Positions 46,456 through 55,800 of a stretch of 58,405 nt of DNA are shown piece by piece. Numbering within the stretch: position 1 is the first letter of the stretch; every line of letters begins with the position of its first letter. The stretch is from NCBI GenBank assembly GCA_002753095.1, contig PDZU01000009.1, positions 1-58,405 of the forward strand. Direction: 5' to 3'. The notes beneath the pieces were generated by a model. That model saw only the letters and a list, made by a program, of their open reading frames with translations, searched no databases and was not told the DNA's origin. The DNA is from Magnetococcales bacterium. Lineage in GTDB: Bacteria > Pseudomonadota > Magnetococcia > Magnetococcales > Magnetaquicoccaceae. Both the position numbers and the translations under genes were made by a program.

Positions 46456-47748
46456 TCAGAGATTGTAGCCCTTTTCGTCATGGAACACCAGGTCCAATCC
46501 CTCGGTCTCTTCTTCTGCGGAGACCCGCAAACCGATGGTCGCTTCCAGCCCTTTAAAGATCAGGTAGGTCAAGCCACCGCTCCAGAGGGCCGTCACCGCC
46601 ACGCCAACCAGTTGCACCCACACCTGCCCGCCCATGGTGGCCGTTGGCAATGTGTAACCCAATCCCCCCAAAACCGGTGCAGCCAGGATACCTGTCAACA
46701 CCGTGCCGATCACCCCACCGACCCCATGTACCGGCGAGACATCCAACGAATCATCAATCATCAATTTGCGTTTGATGAACTGGGTGGCCAGATAACAGAC
46801 CACGCCCGCCAACAGCCCGATCAGCAACGCCCCAACCGGCGTGACAAAGCCAGAGGCTGGTGTCACGGTTCCCAAACCCGCCACCATGCCGGTGACGATA
46901 CCAAGAATACTCGGTTTACCGTGCCGCAACCACTCCATGGCCATCCAGGCCAGCGAACCGGCAGCAGCCGCCATATGGGTGGACAACAGCGCCATACCCG
47001 CCGCCCCATTGGCCGCCAGGGCACTGCCCGCATTGAAACCAAACCACCCCACCCACAACATCGCCGCACCGGTAAACACCATGGTCATGTTGTGTGGCAA
47101 CATCAAGGTTTGCGGAAAACCCCGCCGCTTACCCAACACCAGGGCCGAGACCAAAGCCGCCGCACCGGCATTGACATGGACCACCGCCCCCCCGGCAAAA
47201 TCCATAAAGCCCATTTTAGCCAGCCAACCACCACCCCAGACCCAGTGACACACCGGGGCATAAACAAACACCAGCCACAGCACGGAAAACCACAACACAG
47301 CCGAAAATTTAATCCGTTCGGCAAAACCGCCAATCACCAATGCCGGGGTGATGATGGCAAAGGTCATCTGGAACGCGGAAAAAACCGTCTCAGGGATACC
47401 ATTGCTGACCGCATCCACCCCGACACCCGCCAGAAAGCTCTTGCCCAGCCCCCCGATCCAATCCTGCGCACTGCCCCCATCACCAAAAGCCAGACTATAG
47501 ACAAAAGCAAACCACAGCACCGACACCAGACAGGTGATGGCAAAACATTGCATAAAGATGGAGAGGACATTTTTGGTGCGAACAATGCCCCCATAAAACA
47601 ACGCCAACCCCGGCAAGGTCATGAACAGCACCAGCGCTGTTGCTGTCAACATCCAGGCCGTATTGGCCAAATTGACCGTCTCGTCCGCTCCCCAAGCCAC
47701 ACCCGGCACACACACCAACAACCAGAAAAAATTTCCGAATCCCTTCAT
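46456..47748 (-). CDS. amtB: Ammonium transporter Amt (second copy)
   Basis: The 430-residue Amt channel shares NTAWMLTATALVLFMTLPGL, FYGGIVRTKNVLSI, VHVNAGAAALVSALVLGKRRG and VHGVGGVIG with the copy at 19430. It differs along its length, so it is not a recent duplicate. The N-terminus has a signal-like segment. It sits directly upstream of glnA on the same strand, probably one transcript feeding transported ammonium into glutamine. It has no P-II gene beside it, unlike the first copy. Confidence 0.94.
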   Translation of the reverse strand: MKGFGNFFWLLVCVPGVAWGADETVNLANTAWMLTATALVLFMTLPGLALFYGGIVRTKNVLSIFMQCFAITCLVSVLWFAFVYSLAFGDGGSAQDWIGGLGKSFLAGVGVDAVSNGIPETVFSAFQMTFAIITPALVIGGFAERIKFSAVLWFSVLWLVFVYAPVCHWVWGGGWLAKMGFMDFAGGAVVHVNAGAAALVSALVLGKRRGFPQTLMLPHNMTMVFTGAAMLWVGWFGFNAGSALAANGAAGMALLSTHMAAAAGSLAWMAMEWLRHGKPSILGIVTGMVAGLGTVTPASGFVTPVGALLIGLLAGVVCYLATQFIKRKLMIDDSLDVSPVHGVGGVIGTVLTGILAAPVLGGLGYTLPTATMGGQVWVQLVGVAVTALWSGGLTYLIFKGLEATIGLRVSAEEETEGLDLVFHDEKGYNL

Positions 47749-48107
47749 CGCCCCTCACTCACCGTTCAACTGCACGACACATGCATGCTCGCGCGCCCAC
47801 TCATGGCACAGAGCGCCTTCGATGCTCCTTTTAACAAGAATCACGCCATGATGTTATCTTCGACCTATCCTACCATAATGATTATATTTTCACTGAATGC
47901 TGCCACCATTATCCGGCCAGAAATGATCAATAACAAGGCAATCAGGTCGAATTTTAACCAGCAAGCGCCTAAATTTTCAGCAGTCGATACAGACGAAAGG
48001 ACAAACACGAGAGAAACTTTCACCCCCTCTTGCGACAAAGGGGTATTGTCCCTATATTTCCAGCTGGATGTTTGATCCATCCCATACATGAAAATTAGGG
48101 AACCATC
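47749..48107. other. Divergent intergenic region
   Basis: 359 bases between the second amtB (minus) and the ABC genes (plus). It becomes A/T-rich after 47850. It must hold both promoters. No convincing -24/-12 site was found for amtB, and no gene or repeat was recognised. Confidence 0.45.
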
Positions 48108-49073
48108 ATGCCGGAAATAATGATTGAAATCTCTGACCTGACCCGCTACTACGGCCCGACCAAAGCGTTGGATACCATTGGCTTTCAGGTGCAACGTGGT
48201 GAGGTCATGGGATTTTTGGGGCCAAACGGCGCCGGAAAAACCACAGCAATGCGTATCCTGGCCGGCCTGCTCTCCCCCAGTGAAGGCAGCGTCCATATTG
48301 CCGGACTTGACATGATCGCCAACCCTGTCGAAGCCAGAGCCAAAATTGGCTTTCTGCCCGAATCTCCCCCCATTTATGGCGACATGACTGTACAGGAGTA
48401 TCTCTCCTATTTGGCTGCCTTGCGCCGCGTCCCCAGCAACCAGCTATACGATGCCGTCGGGCAGACCATGGAGCGCTGCGGTCTGAGCCATGTGGCCAAC
48501 CGCCTGCTGCGCAACCTCTCCAAGGGCTATCAACAACGGGCTGGTATCGCCCAGGCCATTGTGCATAGTCCAGAGGTGGTCATCCTGGACGAACCTACCG
48601 TCGGCCTGGATCCCATCCAGATCCGGGAGATTCGGCAACTGATCCGCGACTTGGGCGGTGAACATTCGGTTCTGCTCTCCACCCACATCCTCCCGGAAGT
48701 GCGTATGACCTGCAACCGGGTCGCCGTCATCAACCAGGGGCGCATCGTGGCCGATGACACCCTGGAGGGACTAGAGCAGAAAACGGCCAACAAAATCAGC
48801 TTTTTTGTACGCATGAACCGTGCGCCAGAGGCCGCAATTCTGCAACAGATTCCCGGTGTGGCCCAGGTACGCCCGCACGAGGGCGGTTGGATGATCACCC
48901 CTCTGACCAACCAGGATCCCGTGCCAGAGTTGTTGCAACGCGCCATCGCGCAAGGATGGGATCTGCGCGAACTGGTTCCGTCCAGCAACTCCCTGGAGGA
49001 GATTTTCCTCAACCTGACCACCCGCGAGGATGAGACTGTTCCTCTCCCCCACAGCAGTGAGGTATCCGCATGA
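48108..49073 (+). CDS. ABC transporter ATPase (GldA-like)
   Basis: The 321-residue ATPase has Walker A LGPNGAGKTT (37-46), signature LSKGYQQRAG, Walker B VVILDEPTVGLDP and the H-loop STHILPEV. A C-terminal domain of about 90 residues follows, as in ABC-2-type exporters. Its stop overlaps the permease start by ATGA. The four-gene set ATPase, permease, GldG-like, DUF4340 is a recurrent cluster; the substrate is unknown. Confidence 0.92.
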   Translation: MPEIMIEISDLTRYYGPTKALDTIGFQVQRGEVMGFLGPNGAGKTTAMRILAGLLSPSEGSVHIAGLDMIANPVEARAKIGFLPESPPIYGDMTVQEYLSYLAALRRVPSNQLYDAVGQTMERCGLSHVANRLLRNLSKGYQQRAGIAQAIVHSPEVVILDEPTVGLDPIQIREIRQLIRDLGGEHSVLLSTHILPEVRMTCNRVAVINQGRIVADDTLEGLEQKTANKISFFVRMNRAPEAAILQQIPGVAQVRPHEGGWMITPLTNQDPVPELLQRAIAQGWDLRELVPSSNSLEEIFLNLTTREDETVPLPHSSEVSA

Positions 49074-49837
49074 GAGCCATCCTGACCATTGCCCACCGGG
49101 AACTGCGCAGCATGTTCCTCTCCCCGCTGGCCTGGACTTTGTTGGCGGTTCTCTTCGCCATTTCGGCCTACATGTTCATGGCGGCGGTCTTTAATTATCA
49201 GATCAAGCAGGTGCAGTTCCAGGCCTACGGCGAGATGGCCAAGCTCTCCTTGACCGATTGGACCATCTCCCCCATGCTGGGCAATGCGGCTGTGTTGCTG
49301 TTGCTGATCATGCCCATGGTCACCATGCGCCTTTTTGCCGACGAAAAACGGCGTGGCACCTGGGCTGCCATCGCCTCCTCCCCCCTCTCCTCCATGGAGA
49401 TCATCCTGGGCAAATATCTGGGTCTGCTCTATTTTCTGGCCATCACCATTGCCTTGCTGGCCTTGCCGCCGCTGCTGTTGTTCGTCTTCGGCAAGCCGGA
49501 TCCGGGGCAGACGTTGTCGGGGCTGCTTGGTCTTTTTTTGCTGGCCGCCTCCTTTGGCGCCGTCGGACTGGCAACCTCCAGTGCCACAGACAATCCGGTC
49601 GTGGCGGCCCTGAGCGCCTTTGGTCTGTTGCTGCTGCTCTGGGTTGCCTCCTGGATGGGCGAGGCCGGTGGCAGTGCCCTGGGAGCTGTGCTGAACTATC
49701 TTTCCATCACCAACCATTACCAAAACTTCCTGACTGGGGTGATCAGCAGCACCGATCTGATCTATTTCCTTCTGCTGGCCGCTGTCGGCCTGCTCTTCGC
49801 CCGTCAACAACTGGCCGCTGAACGTATCCAGGGCTAG
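49070..49837 (+). CDS. ABC-2 type permease (GldF-like)
   Basis: The 255-residue protein has six hydrophobic segments and begins with ILTIAHRELRSMFLSPLAW. The conserved block FADEKRRGTWAAIASSPLS follows, as in GldF/NosY-type permeases. It is coupled to the ATPase upstream and lies 14 bases before the GldG-like gene. Confidence 0.9.
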   Translation: MRAILTIAHRELRSMFLSPLAWTLLAVLFAISAYMFMAAVFNYQIKQVQFQAYGEMAKLSLTDWTISPMLGNAAVLLLLIMPMVTMRLFADEKRRGTWAAIASSPLSSMEIILGKYLGLLYFLAITIALLALPPLLLFVFGKPDPGQTLSGLLGLFLLAASFGAVGLATSSATDNPVVAALSAFGLLLLLWVASWMGEAGGSALGAVLNYLSITNHYQNFLTGVISSTDLIYFLLLAAVGLLFARQQLAAERIQG

Positions 49838-49851
49838 GGGAGAATCCTGCA

Positions 49852-51273
49852 ATGATCATGAATCGCGCCACGCGTACCGGTTTGCGCCTGCAAAATGCCT
49901 CTTTGGGGTTGATCCTTTTCCTGATTTTGGCGGTGTTGGCCTACGCCAGCCATCGCTATCCCATGCGCTGGGACTGGACCACCGCCAATCGCAACTCGTT
50001 GGCGGAACAGTCCATCAAGGCGGTCAAAGCCTTTGACAAGGGTCTCAGTGTCACCGTCTACGTGCAGGATCAGGGGGATCAAAAAAGTCAATTGCAAACC
50101 CTCCTGGATAAATATCGTGCCGCCAATCCAGAACTACAGGTTCGTTTTGTCGATCCGGATCTGGACCCCAGTGCCGCCCGGCAAGCCGATGTGGCCATGT
50201 ATGGTACCATCGTCTTTCGCGCCGGGGACAAGACGGAAAAGGTGACGGAATCCAACGAAGAGTCGGTCACCAACGCCCTGATTCGTCTGGCCAAGGGGGG
50301 CAGCAAGGCCATTCGCTTTATCACCGGCCACGGCGAGCACACCTTCAGCGACAAGTCGGATCCCATGTCAGACAAGAAAGGATTGAGCAACGGTCCCGAA
50401 CGGCTTGCCTACTCCAAGGCGGTGGCCCTGCTGAAGGGAGAAGGCTATCAGATCTCCTCTCTTAATCTGGCCGAAACAGAACAGGTTCCAGAAGGCACCG
50501 TGGCCTTGGTACTGGCTGGCCCCCGTGCCAGCCTGCTGCCGATTGAGGTGGAACGGTTGCAGCGGTGGTGGGAAAATGGGGGGCGCCTGCTCTATCTGCA
50601 TGGTTCTTCCACCCCGTCTGGACTGGAAGAGTGGCTGCAAAAGTTGGGGATCAGCCTGCTCGACGGCTTGGTTGTTGATCCGGTCGCCCGTCTGTTTGGT
50701 GGCGGCGTCACCACCCCTCTGGTCAACCAGTATGATGGGGATCACCCGATCACCCGCACGCTGCAGGCGGCCTCTTTTTTCCCGGAGGCACGTGGCCTGC
50801 GTCTGGAAGAGGGTAAAGGTGAAGACAAATCCGCACCAAACCATGGCAACGCGGTGGTGCGTCTGCTCTCCGGGGCCGAGCGGGGTTGGTTGAAGGTCGG
50901 CTACAACCGCAGCACGGAAAATCCCGATACCAGTGCCTTGGAGTTTAATCCCAGTGTCGATCATCGCGGACCGATCCTGTTGGGTGTCACCGTGCAACAG
51001 GACAAGAAACGTCTGGTGGTGGTGGGCAACTCCAATTTTGCCGCCGATGCTTATGTGGGTTTTTCCGGCAATACCGACCTTTTTCTCAACATGGTCCGCT
51101 GGTTGGCTGAAGATGAAAATTTTATTGCCATCAAGGCCAAAGAGGTGACCGATTCCGGTTTAGTACTTTCCCAGGAGAGTGGTCTACTGCTCTTCGGCGG
51201 TCTGGTTCTCATTGTGCCACTGACGTTACTGCTGATGGGCTTTACCATCTGGAGAAAACGTAAACGTCTCTAA
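49852..51273 (+). CDS. GldG-family ABC auxiliary protein
   Basis: The 473-residue protein has an N-terminal membrane helix (NASLGLILFLILAVLAY), a large extracytoplasmic domain and a C-terminal helix (LLLFGGLVLIVPLTLLLMG). Family blocks are NSLAEQSIKAVKAFDKGLSV, IRFITGHGEHTF and GNSNFAADAYVGFSGNTDLF. A second ATG at 49858 could also be used. It probably contacts the permease; the mechanism is not known. Confidence 0.85.
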   Translation: MIMNRATRTGLRLQNASLGLILFLILAVLAYASHRYPMRWDWTTANRNSLAEQSIKAVKAFDKGLSVTVYVQDQGDQKSQLQTLLDKYRAANPELQVRFVDPDLDPSAARQADVAMYGTIVFRAGDKTEKVTESNEESVTNALIRLAKGGSKAIRFITGHGEHTFSDKSDPMSDKKGLSNGPERLAYSKAVALLKGEGYQISSLNLAETEQVPEGTVALVLAGPRASLLPIEVERLQRWWENGGRLLYLHGSSTPSGLEEWLQKLGISLLDGLVVDPVARLFGGGVTTPLVNQYDGDHPITRTLQAASFFPEARGLRLEEGKGEDKSAPNHGNAVVRLLSGAERGWLKVGYNRSTENPDTSALEFNPSVDHRGPILLGVTVQQDKKRLVVVGNSNFAADAYVGFSGNTDLFLNMVRWLAEDENFIAIKAKEVTDSGLVLSQESGLLLFGGLVLIVPLTLLLMGFTIWRKRKRL

Positions 51274-51288
51274 AGGAAAGAGGTTGCC

Positions 51289-52623
51289 ATGTCTGAATCT
51301 TCTCCCATGGCCAAGGGGTGGCGTATGCCGTTGGTTCTGCTGCTGGTTCTGATCAGTGGCATTGCTCTGCTTTGGTGGTTGGAGCAACGGGAAACGCAGC
51401 GCACGAGCGAGGAAAAGAGCGCTAGGTTGATTGGCAAATTCAGCCCAAGTGCCGTCAAAAAGCTCGAATTTTGGCGCCCAGCCACTGAAAAGGGCAAAGA
51501 GGGCAACACCCTGACCATTGTGCGTAACGATCTGCCCAAGACGCCGGTCAACATGCATGCCAGCCATTGGCAGATTGTGGCACCGGAACGGGTGCGCACC
51601 AATGATCAGGCGGTGGAAAAATTGCTGGAAATTTTGACCGAGAGCTATGACCAGCAAGTCACCCAAGAGCCAAACGACCGGGCTGCCTTTGGGTTGGAGA
51701 GCCCTTTGGCGGTGCTGACCGTCTACAACGAGGCCGAGCAAGCGCTGCAGATCAGCCTGGGGCTAAGCGCCCCGGCCAGTCATAAGCGCTATGTACAAAT
51801 TGGTGTCGATGGACCTGTGGTGTTGGTACCGGCCAAAAGCATTGATGGCTTGATGCAGAGCAAGGAGGCCCTGCGTGACAAACGGCTCTTTGCCAACCAG
51901 CTTCTGCCCTCCATCCAGACCTTCAGCCGTGAACGTCCAAACGAACATCTGGAGTTGGGCAAGAAGGAGAAGCAGTGGTATCTGCGTCGTCCCCTGCAGG
52001 ATCTGGCCTCGGAAGAGCGGGTCAGCCAATGGCTGCAGGCCCTAGTTTTGGCCAAGGGCAGCACCTTTGTGGCCTTGCAGGCCGACGAATCCTCCACGGT
52101 GCATGAGGACTGGCTGTTGGCCATGCACCTTTCCCAAGAGTTCCAGGAGCGGGTGCGCATTCAACGCCGCGACAATCGCCTATTGGCGTGGCGGGCTGGA
52201 GAACCCGATGCCATGGTGTTGGACAGCCATCTGAGCGATGAGTTGGACAAGCCAGCGCTGGAGCTGATTGCGCTGCGACCGGTGGAGCAGGCGGCTCAAC
52301 TCCATAAAATGGCGATTACCCATCAGGGTAAAACGGTACAGGCAGAGAAGAAAAATAATGAGTGGTCGAAACCGGTCTGGAAAGGGATTGAAGAGGAGGT
52401 TCTGACCCGTGACGCTTGGCATGGTGTGCAAGCCAAAGAGCGTGGTGAACCGTGGTTGAGCATTACCGTCTGGCAGGAGCAACAACAACGCACCATTCCT
52501 TTCTGGAAGGTGGGAGAAGCCATTTTTCTGGCCCCTCCCAACCGCCCCATGCAACTGGAACTCACCCATTTTCAGGCCAAAGCGTTTCAGGAAACCATCA
52601 AGGCGCTGTTTGCGGAAGAATAG
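51289..52623 (+). CDS. DUF4340 membrane-anchored protein
   Basis: The 444-residue protein has one N-terminal helix (MPLVLLLVLISGIALLWWL) and repeated beta-rich segments of the DUF4340 type (WQIVAPERVRTNDQAVEKLL, and similar later). It is the last gene of the ABC/GldG unit. Its function is unknown beyond regular co-occurrence with this exporter type. Confidence 0.82.
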   Translation: MSESSPMAKGWRMPLVLLLVLISGIALLWWLEQRETQRTSEEKSARLIGKFSPSAVKKLEFWRPATEKGKEGNTLTIVRNDLPKTPVNMHASHWQIVAPERVRTNDQAVEKLLEILTESYDQQVTQEPNDRAAFGLESPLAVLTVYNEAEQALQISLGLSAPASHKRYVQIGVDGPVVLVPAKSIDGLMQSKEALRDKRLFANQLLPSIQTFSRERPNEHLELGKKEKQWYLRRPLQDLASEERVSQWLQALVLAKGSTFVALQADESSTVHEDWLLAMHLSQEFQERVRIQRRDNRLLAWRAGEPDAMVLDSHLSDELDKPALELIALRPVEQAAQLHKMAITHQGKTVQAEKKNNEWSKPVWKGIEEEVLTRDAWHGVQAKERGEPWLSITVWQEQQQRTIPFWKVGEAIFLAPPNRPMQLELTHFQAKAFQETIKALFAEE

Positions 52624-52665
52624 GGGTTTTTCCCAGGGCAATCGCATTTAAAAGAGGCATGGGGT

Positions 52666-52715
52666 CAAGGGGAGATGATCTCCCCTTGCGGGTTGCAAGG
52701 ACGGAGCCCTTGCTT
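52666..52715. repeat. Intergenic palindrome, GGGGAGATGATCTCCCC type
   Basis: The 23-nt perfect palindrome (arms CAAGGGGAGAT at 52666-52676, centre G) is followed by a module close to 14555-14580 (GGACGGAGCCCTTGCT). It lies 42 bases after the DUF4340 stop. Confidence 0.85.
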
Positions 52716-52801
52716 GTATGGCGCGCCCCCGTCCGTCATCCGCCATTTCTGAAAAATGTTGTCATACGACTCTTTTAGTGCATGAAATCAGTCCCCATCG
52801 C

Positions 52802-52810
52802 TGCTATACT
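52802..52810 (+). promoter_or_regulatory. Candidate extended -10 promoter of the giant protease
   Basis: TGCTATACT combines a TGN extension with TATACT (one mismatch to TATAAT). No good -35 box lies 17 bases upstream. It is 46 bases before the start codon and precedes a ribosome site AGGGGA at 52841-52846. Confidence 0.4.
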
Positions 52811-52855
52811 GCGCGGATGTTTTCTTGAGTTCATCCGCACAGGGGATTGTCAATC

Positions 52856-55800
52856 ATGGCTTCATATACCGGCTCGTCCAGCACTCTGGCCACTGTTACC
52901 GATCTTACCGCCAGCAACACGCCAGCCACTACTGACGACGACCTATTGAACGGCGTCGGTATTGATGTCCTGAACGGCTTGCAATCCTCTGCGCTTGGCA
53001 CAGCCACTGTCAATCAGCTCAATGATCTCTCTTCCGTGCAACTGAGCAGTCTGGCCGACAGCCAATTGGATGGTTTGACCTCACTGCAACTGGCTTCTCT
53101 GGCCAACAGCCAACTGGACGGTTTTACCAGCCTGCAGTTGCTCTCATTGAACTCTGTGCAGTTGAGCGGTTTTTCCTCCACCCAACTGAACAATTTGACC
53201 GACGCGCAAATCACTGACGTTGGGAATGCTTTGGTCTCTGCCATCACCCTTCCCGCCTATGCCCAAACGGCTTTGGACTCGGACGGCACTGGGTGGGCCG
53301 AATGGCAGCATACCACCGGGACGACGCTGGTGCTCACGTTCAGCTTCATGACCGCCGCCCCCAGTTATGCGACCAGTGATGAAACATCCAGTTTTTCTGC
53401 TTTGACCGATGATCAAGAAACGGCTGTCCGCGCGGTCCTGGACCAGTATGCAGACCTGATCAATATTCAATTCCAGGAGGTTACTGACAGCGACACTGGG
53501 GTTGATCTGCGCTTTGGCAGAAACAGCCAAACTGATTCCAACGCCTATGCCTATCTTCCCGGCGGCTCCAATTGGAACGCCGAACCCGGAGACAACGACA
53601 GCGCCGGGGATGTGTGGTTGGATACAGGAGCGAGCGGGATAAACGCCGACCTCTCCTCCGGGGGTGGCATGCTGGCCACCATCATCCACGAACTGGGTCA
53701 TGCCCTGGGGCTCAAACATCCCTTTGAGACAACCAGTCTGTCGCAACTGGGCCAATCCGCCGAAGACAGCAATCAATTCACCATCATGTCCTATACGGAC
53801 CATCCCTATGCCGATTTGATCAAAGCCTCCGAAACGGTGAATGGTCTCTCGGTTTCGGTCTCGTCCAGCACGGTCGCACTGCAGGCAGAGACCCCCATGC
53901 TCTACGATATTGGCGTTCTGCAGGCCATTTATGGTGCCAATACCAGCAGCAATACGGGCGATACCACCTGGACCATCCCCAATGATCGCCCGATCATCGA
54001 AACCATCTGGGATGCGGGCGGCAGCGATACACTGGACGCCTCCGCTTTTGTCAGCGACTGTGTGATTGATCTGACCCCCGGTCAGTTCTCCTCCATCGGC
54101 AAGTTTGGTTTCCTGGATACAAACACCGACACCTGGAGTGAGGAGGTTCCCTCCTGGTACAGTGATCTGTATGATGAAACCCCCACTTATGGTACGAATA
54201 ATATTGGCATTGCCTATGGTTGCGTGATTGAAAATGCCTCTGGCGGCAGTGGCAATGATACCATCACCGGCAATGCCACCGCCAACGTTTTGCATGGCAA
54301 CCTGGGCAATGACAGCCTGAGCGGTGGGCGTTGGGATTCGCTTTATGGGGATGCTGGCGATGATAGCATCACGGTCAGCGATGCCGATTTTGCCGTGGTG
54401 GATGGCGGTGACGGCGGCGATACCCTGATTCTTTCCGGCAGCGGCATCACCCTGGATTTGACCGGCCTCACCGGCACTTTGAGCGCCATCGAAGCGATCA
54501 ACCTGACCGGCAGTGGCAACAATGCCCTGATTTTGGATGCCAGCTCGCTGCTTACCCTGTCGGATACCGGAATATTGACCGTGGATGGCAGCAGTGGCGA
54601 TACGGTCGACGCCGGCAGTGGCTGGACAGATGGCGGAACCAGCGATGATTATCAACTCTATACCGCCTCAGGTGTGGTTTTACGTGTGGCCACTGCTATC
54701 ACCGTCACCGCGACCACGACCAGTTCCGGACTGGACCTGACCGACACAACGAGTGATCAAATCGCTGCCCTGGTAGAAACCCAGTTGGACGTGATGACCG
54801 CCGGCCAGTTGTCCTCTCTGAGCAGCGCGCAATTGGCTGGTCTTTCCTCCACACAATTGTCCTCTCTGGCCAACACACAACTGGATGGTTTGTACTCCAC
54901 GCAACTGACTGTGCTAAGCGATGATCAGTTGCTGGGTCTCAATTCTCTGCAGTTGCATGGTCTGTCTGGCACACAGTTGAACGGCCTGAGTTCCGTGCAG
55001 TTGGCTGTATTTGGTGACCTGCAACTGGATGGCGTCACCTCCAACCAGTTGGCAAGCTTGGCAAATACACAACTGGATGGCCTGAACTCTGTGCAACTGG
55101 CCGCTCTGGCTGGCAGTCAATTTCTGGGCATCTCCTCTCTGCATTTGAGCAATCTGGTCGATACCCAGTTGGATGGTCTGGGTTCTGTGGCCCTGGGCGC
55201 TCTCCTGGATGCCACCTTGAACGGCCTGACCTCTGGCCAATGGAGCCAGTTGGCGGATACGCAATTGGCCGGCATGACCTCGGCACACATTCATGGGCTG
55301 GCACACAGCCAAGTCGATGCCTTGCGTTCCAGCACCTTGTCGCTGATGAGCAACCAGCAGCTCAACGGCTTCACCTCTTTGGGGTTGAGAGCACTGGCCA
55401 ACAGCCAATTGAATGGGCTGACCTCTTTGCATCTGACTGATCTGGCCAATAGCCAATTGAATGGACTAACCTCCCTGCAATTGAGCAGTCTGGCTGGCAC
55501 GCAATGGGATGGGTTGACGAGTCTGCAACTCACCGCCCTGGCCGATACCCAGTTGAATGGCCTGACGTCGCTGCAACTGAACCATTTCAGCAGTGCCATC
55601 CTGAATGGTCTGGGTTCACTGCCGTTGCTGAATCTGGCCGTCACCCAGTGGGATGGTCTCTCCTCGGACGGCCTGGGAAGTTTGGCCAATACCCAGTGGA
55701 ATGCCATGACATCCACTGTACTCAGCAGTTTGGCCAACAGCCAGTGGGATGGTCTGACCTCCCTGCAACTGCAAGGCTTGGCCAATAGCCAACTCAATGG

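Noticed and set aside
47749..47880. Sigma-54 promoter before the second amtB
   Set aside because: Only one GG-N10-GC spacing was found, and the surrounding bases do not match the consensus.
46480..48075. Plus-strand 531-codon open frame opposite the second amtB
   Set aside because: Composition is His/Gln/Arg-rich and matches an antisense shadow of a membrane protein gene.
53144..54655. Long open frame on the minus strand opposite the protease domain
   Set aside because: The plus strand has an intact protease motif and uninterrupted repeats. The antisense peptide is low-complexity Ile/Gly/Ala and mirrors the codon pattern.
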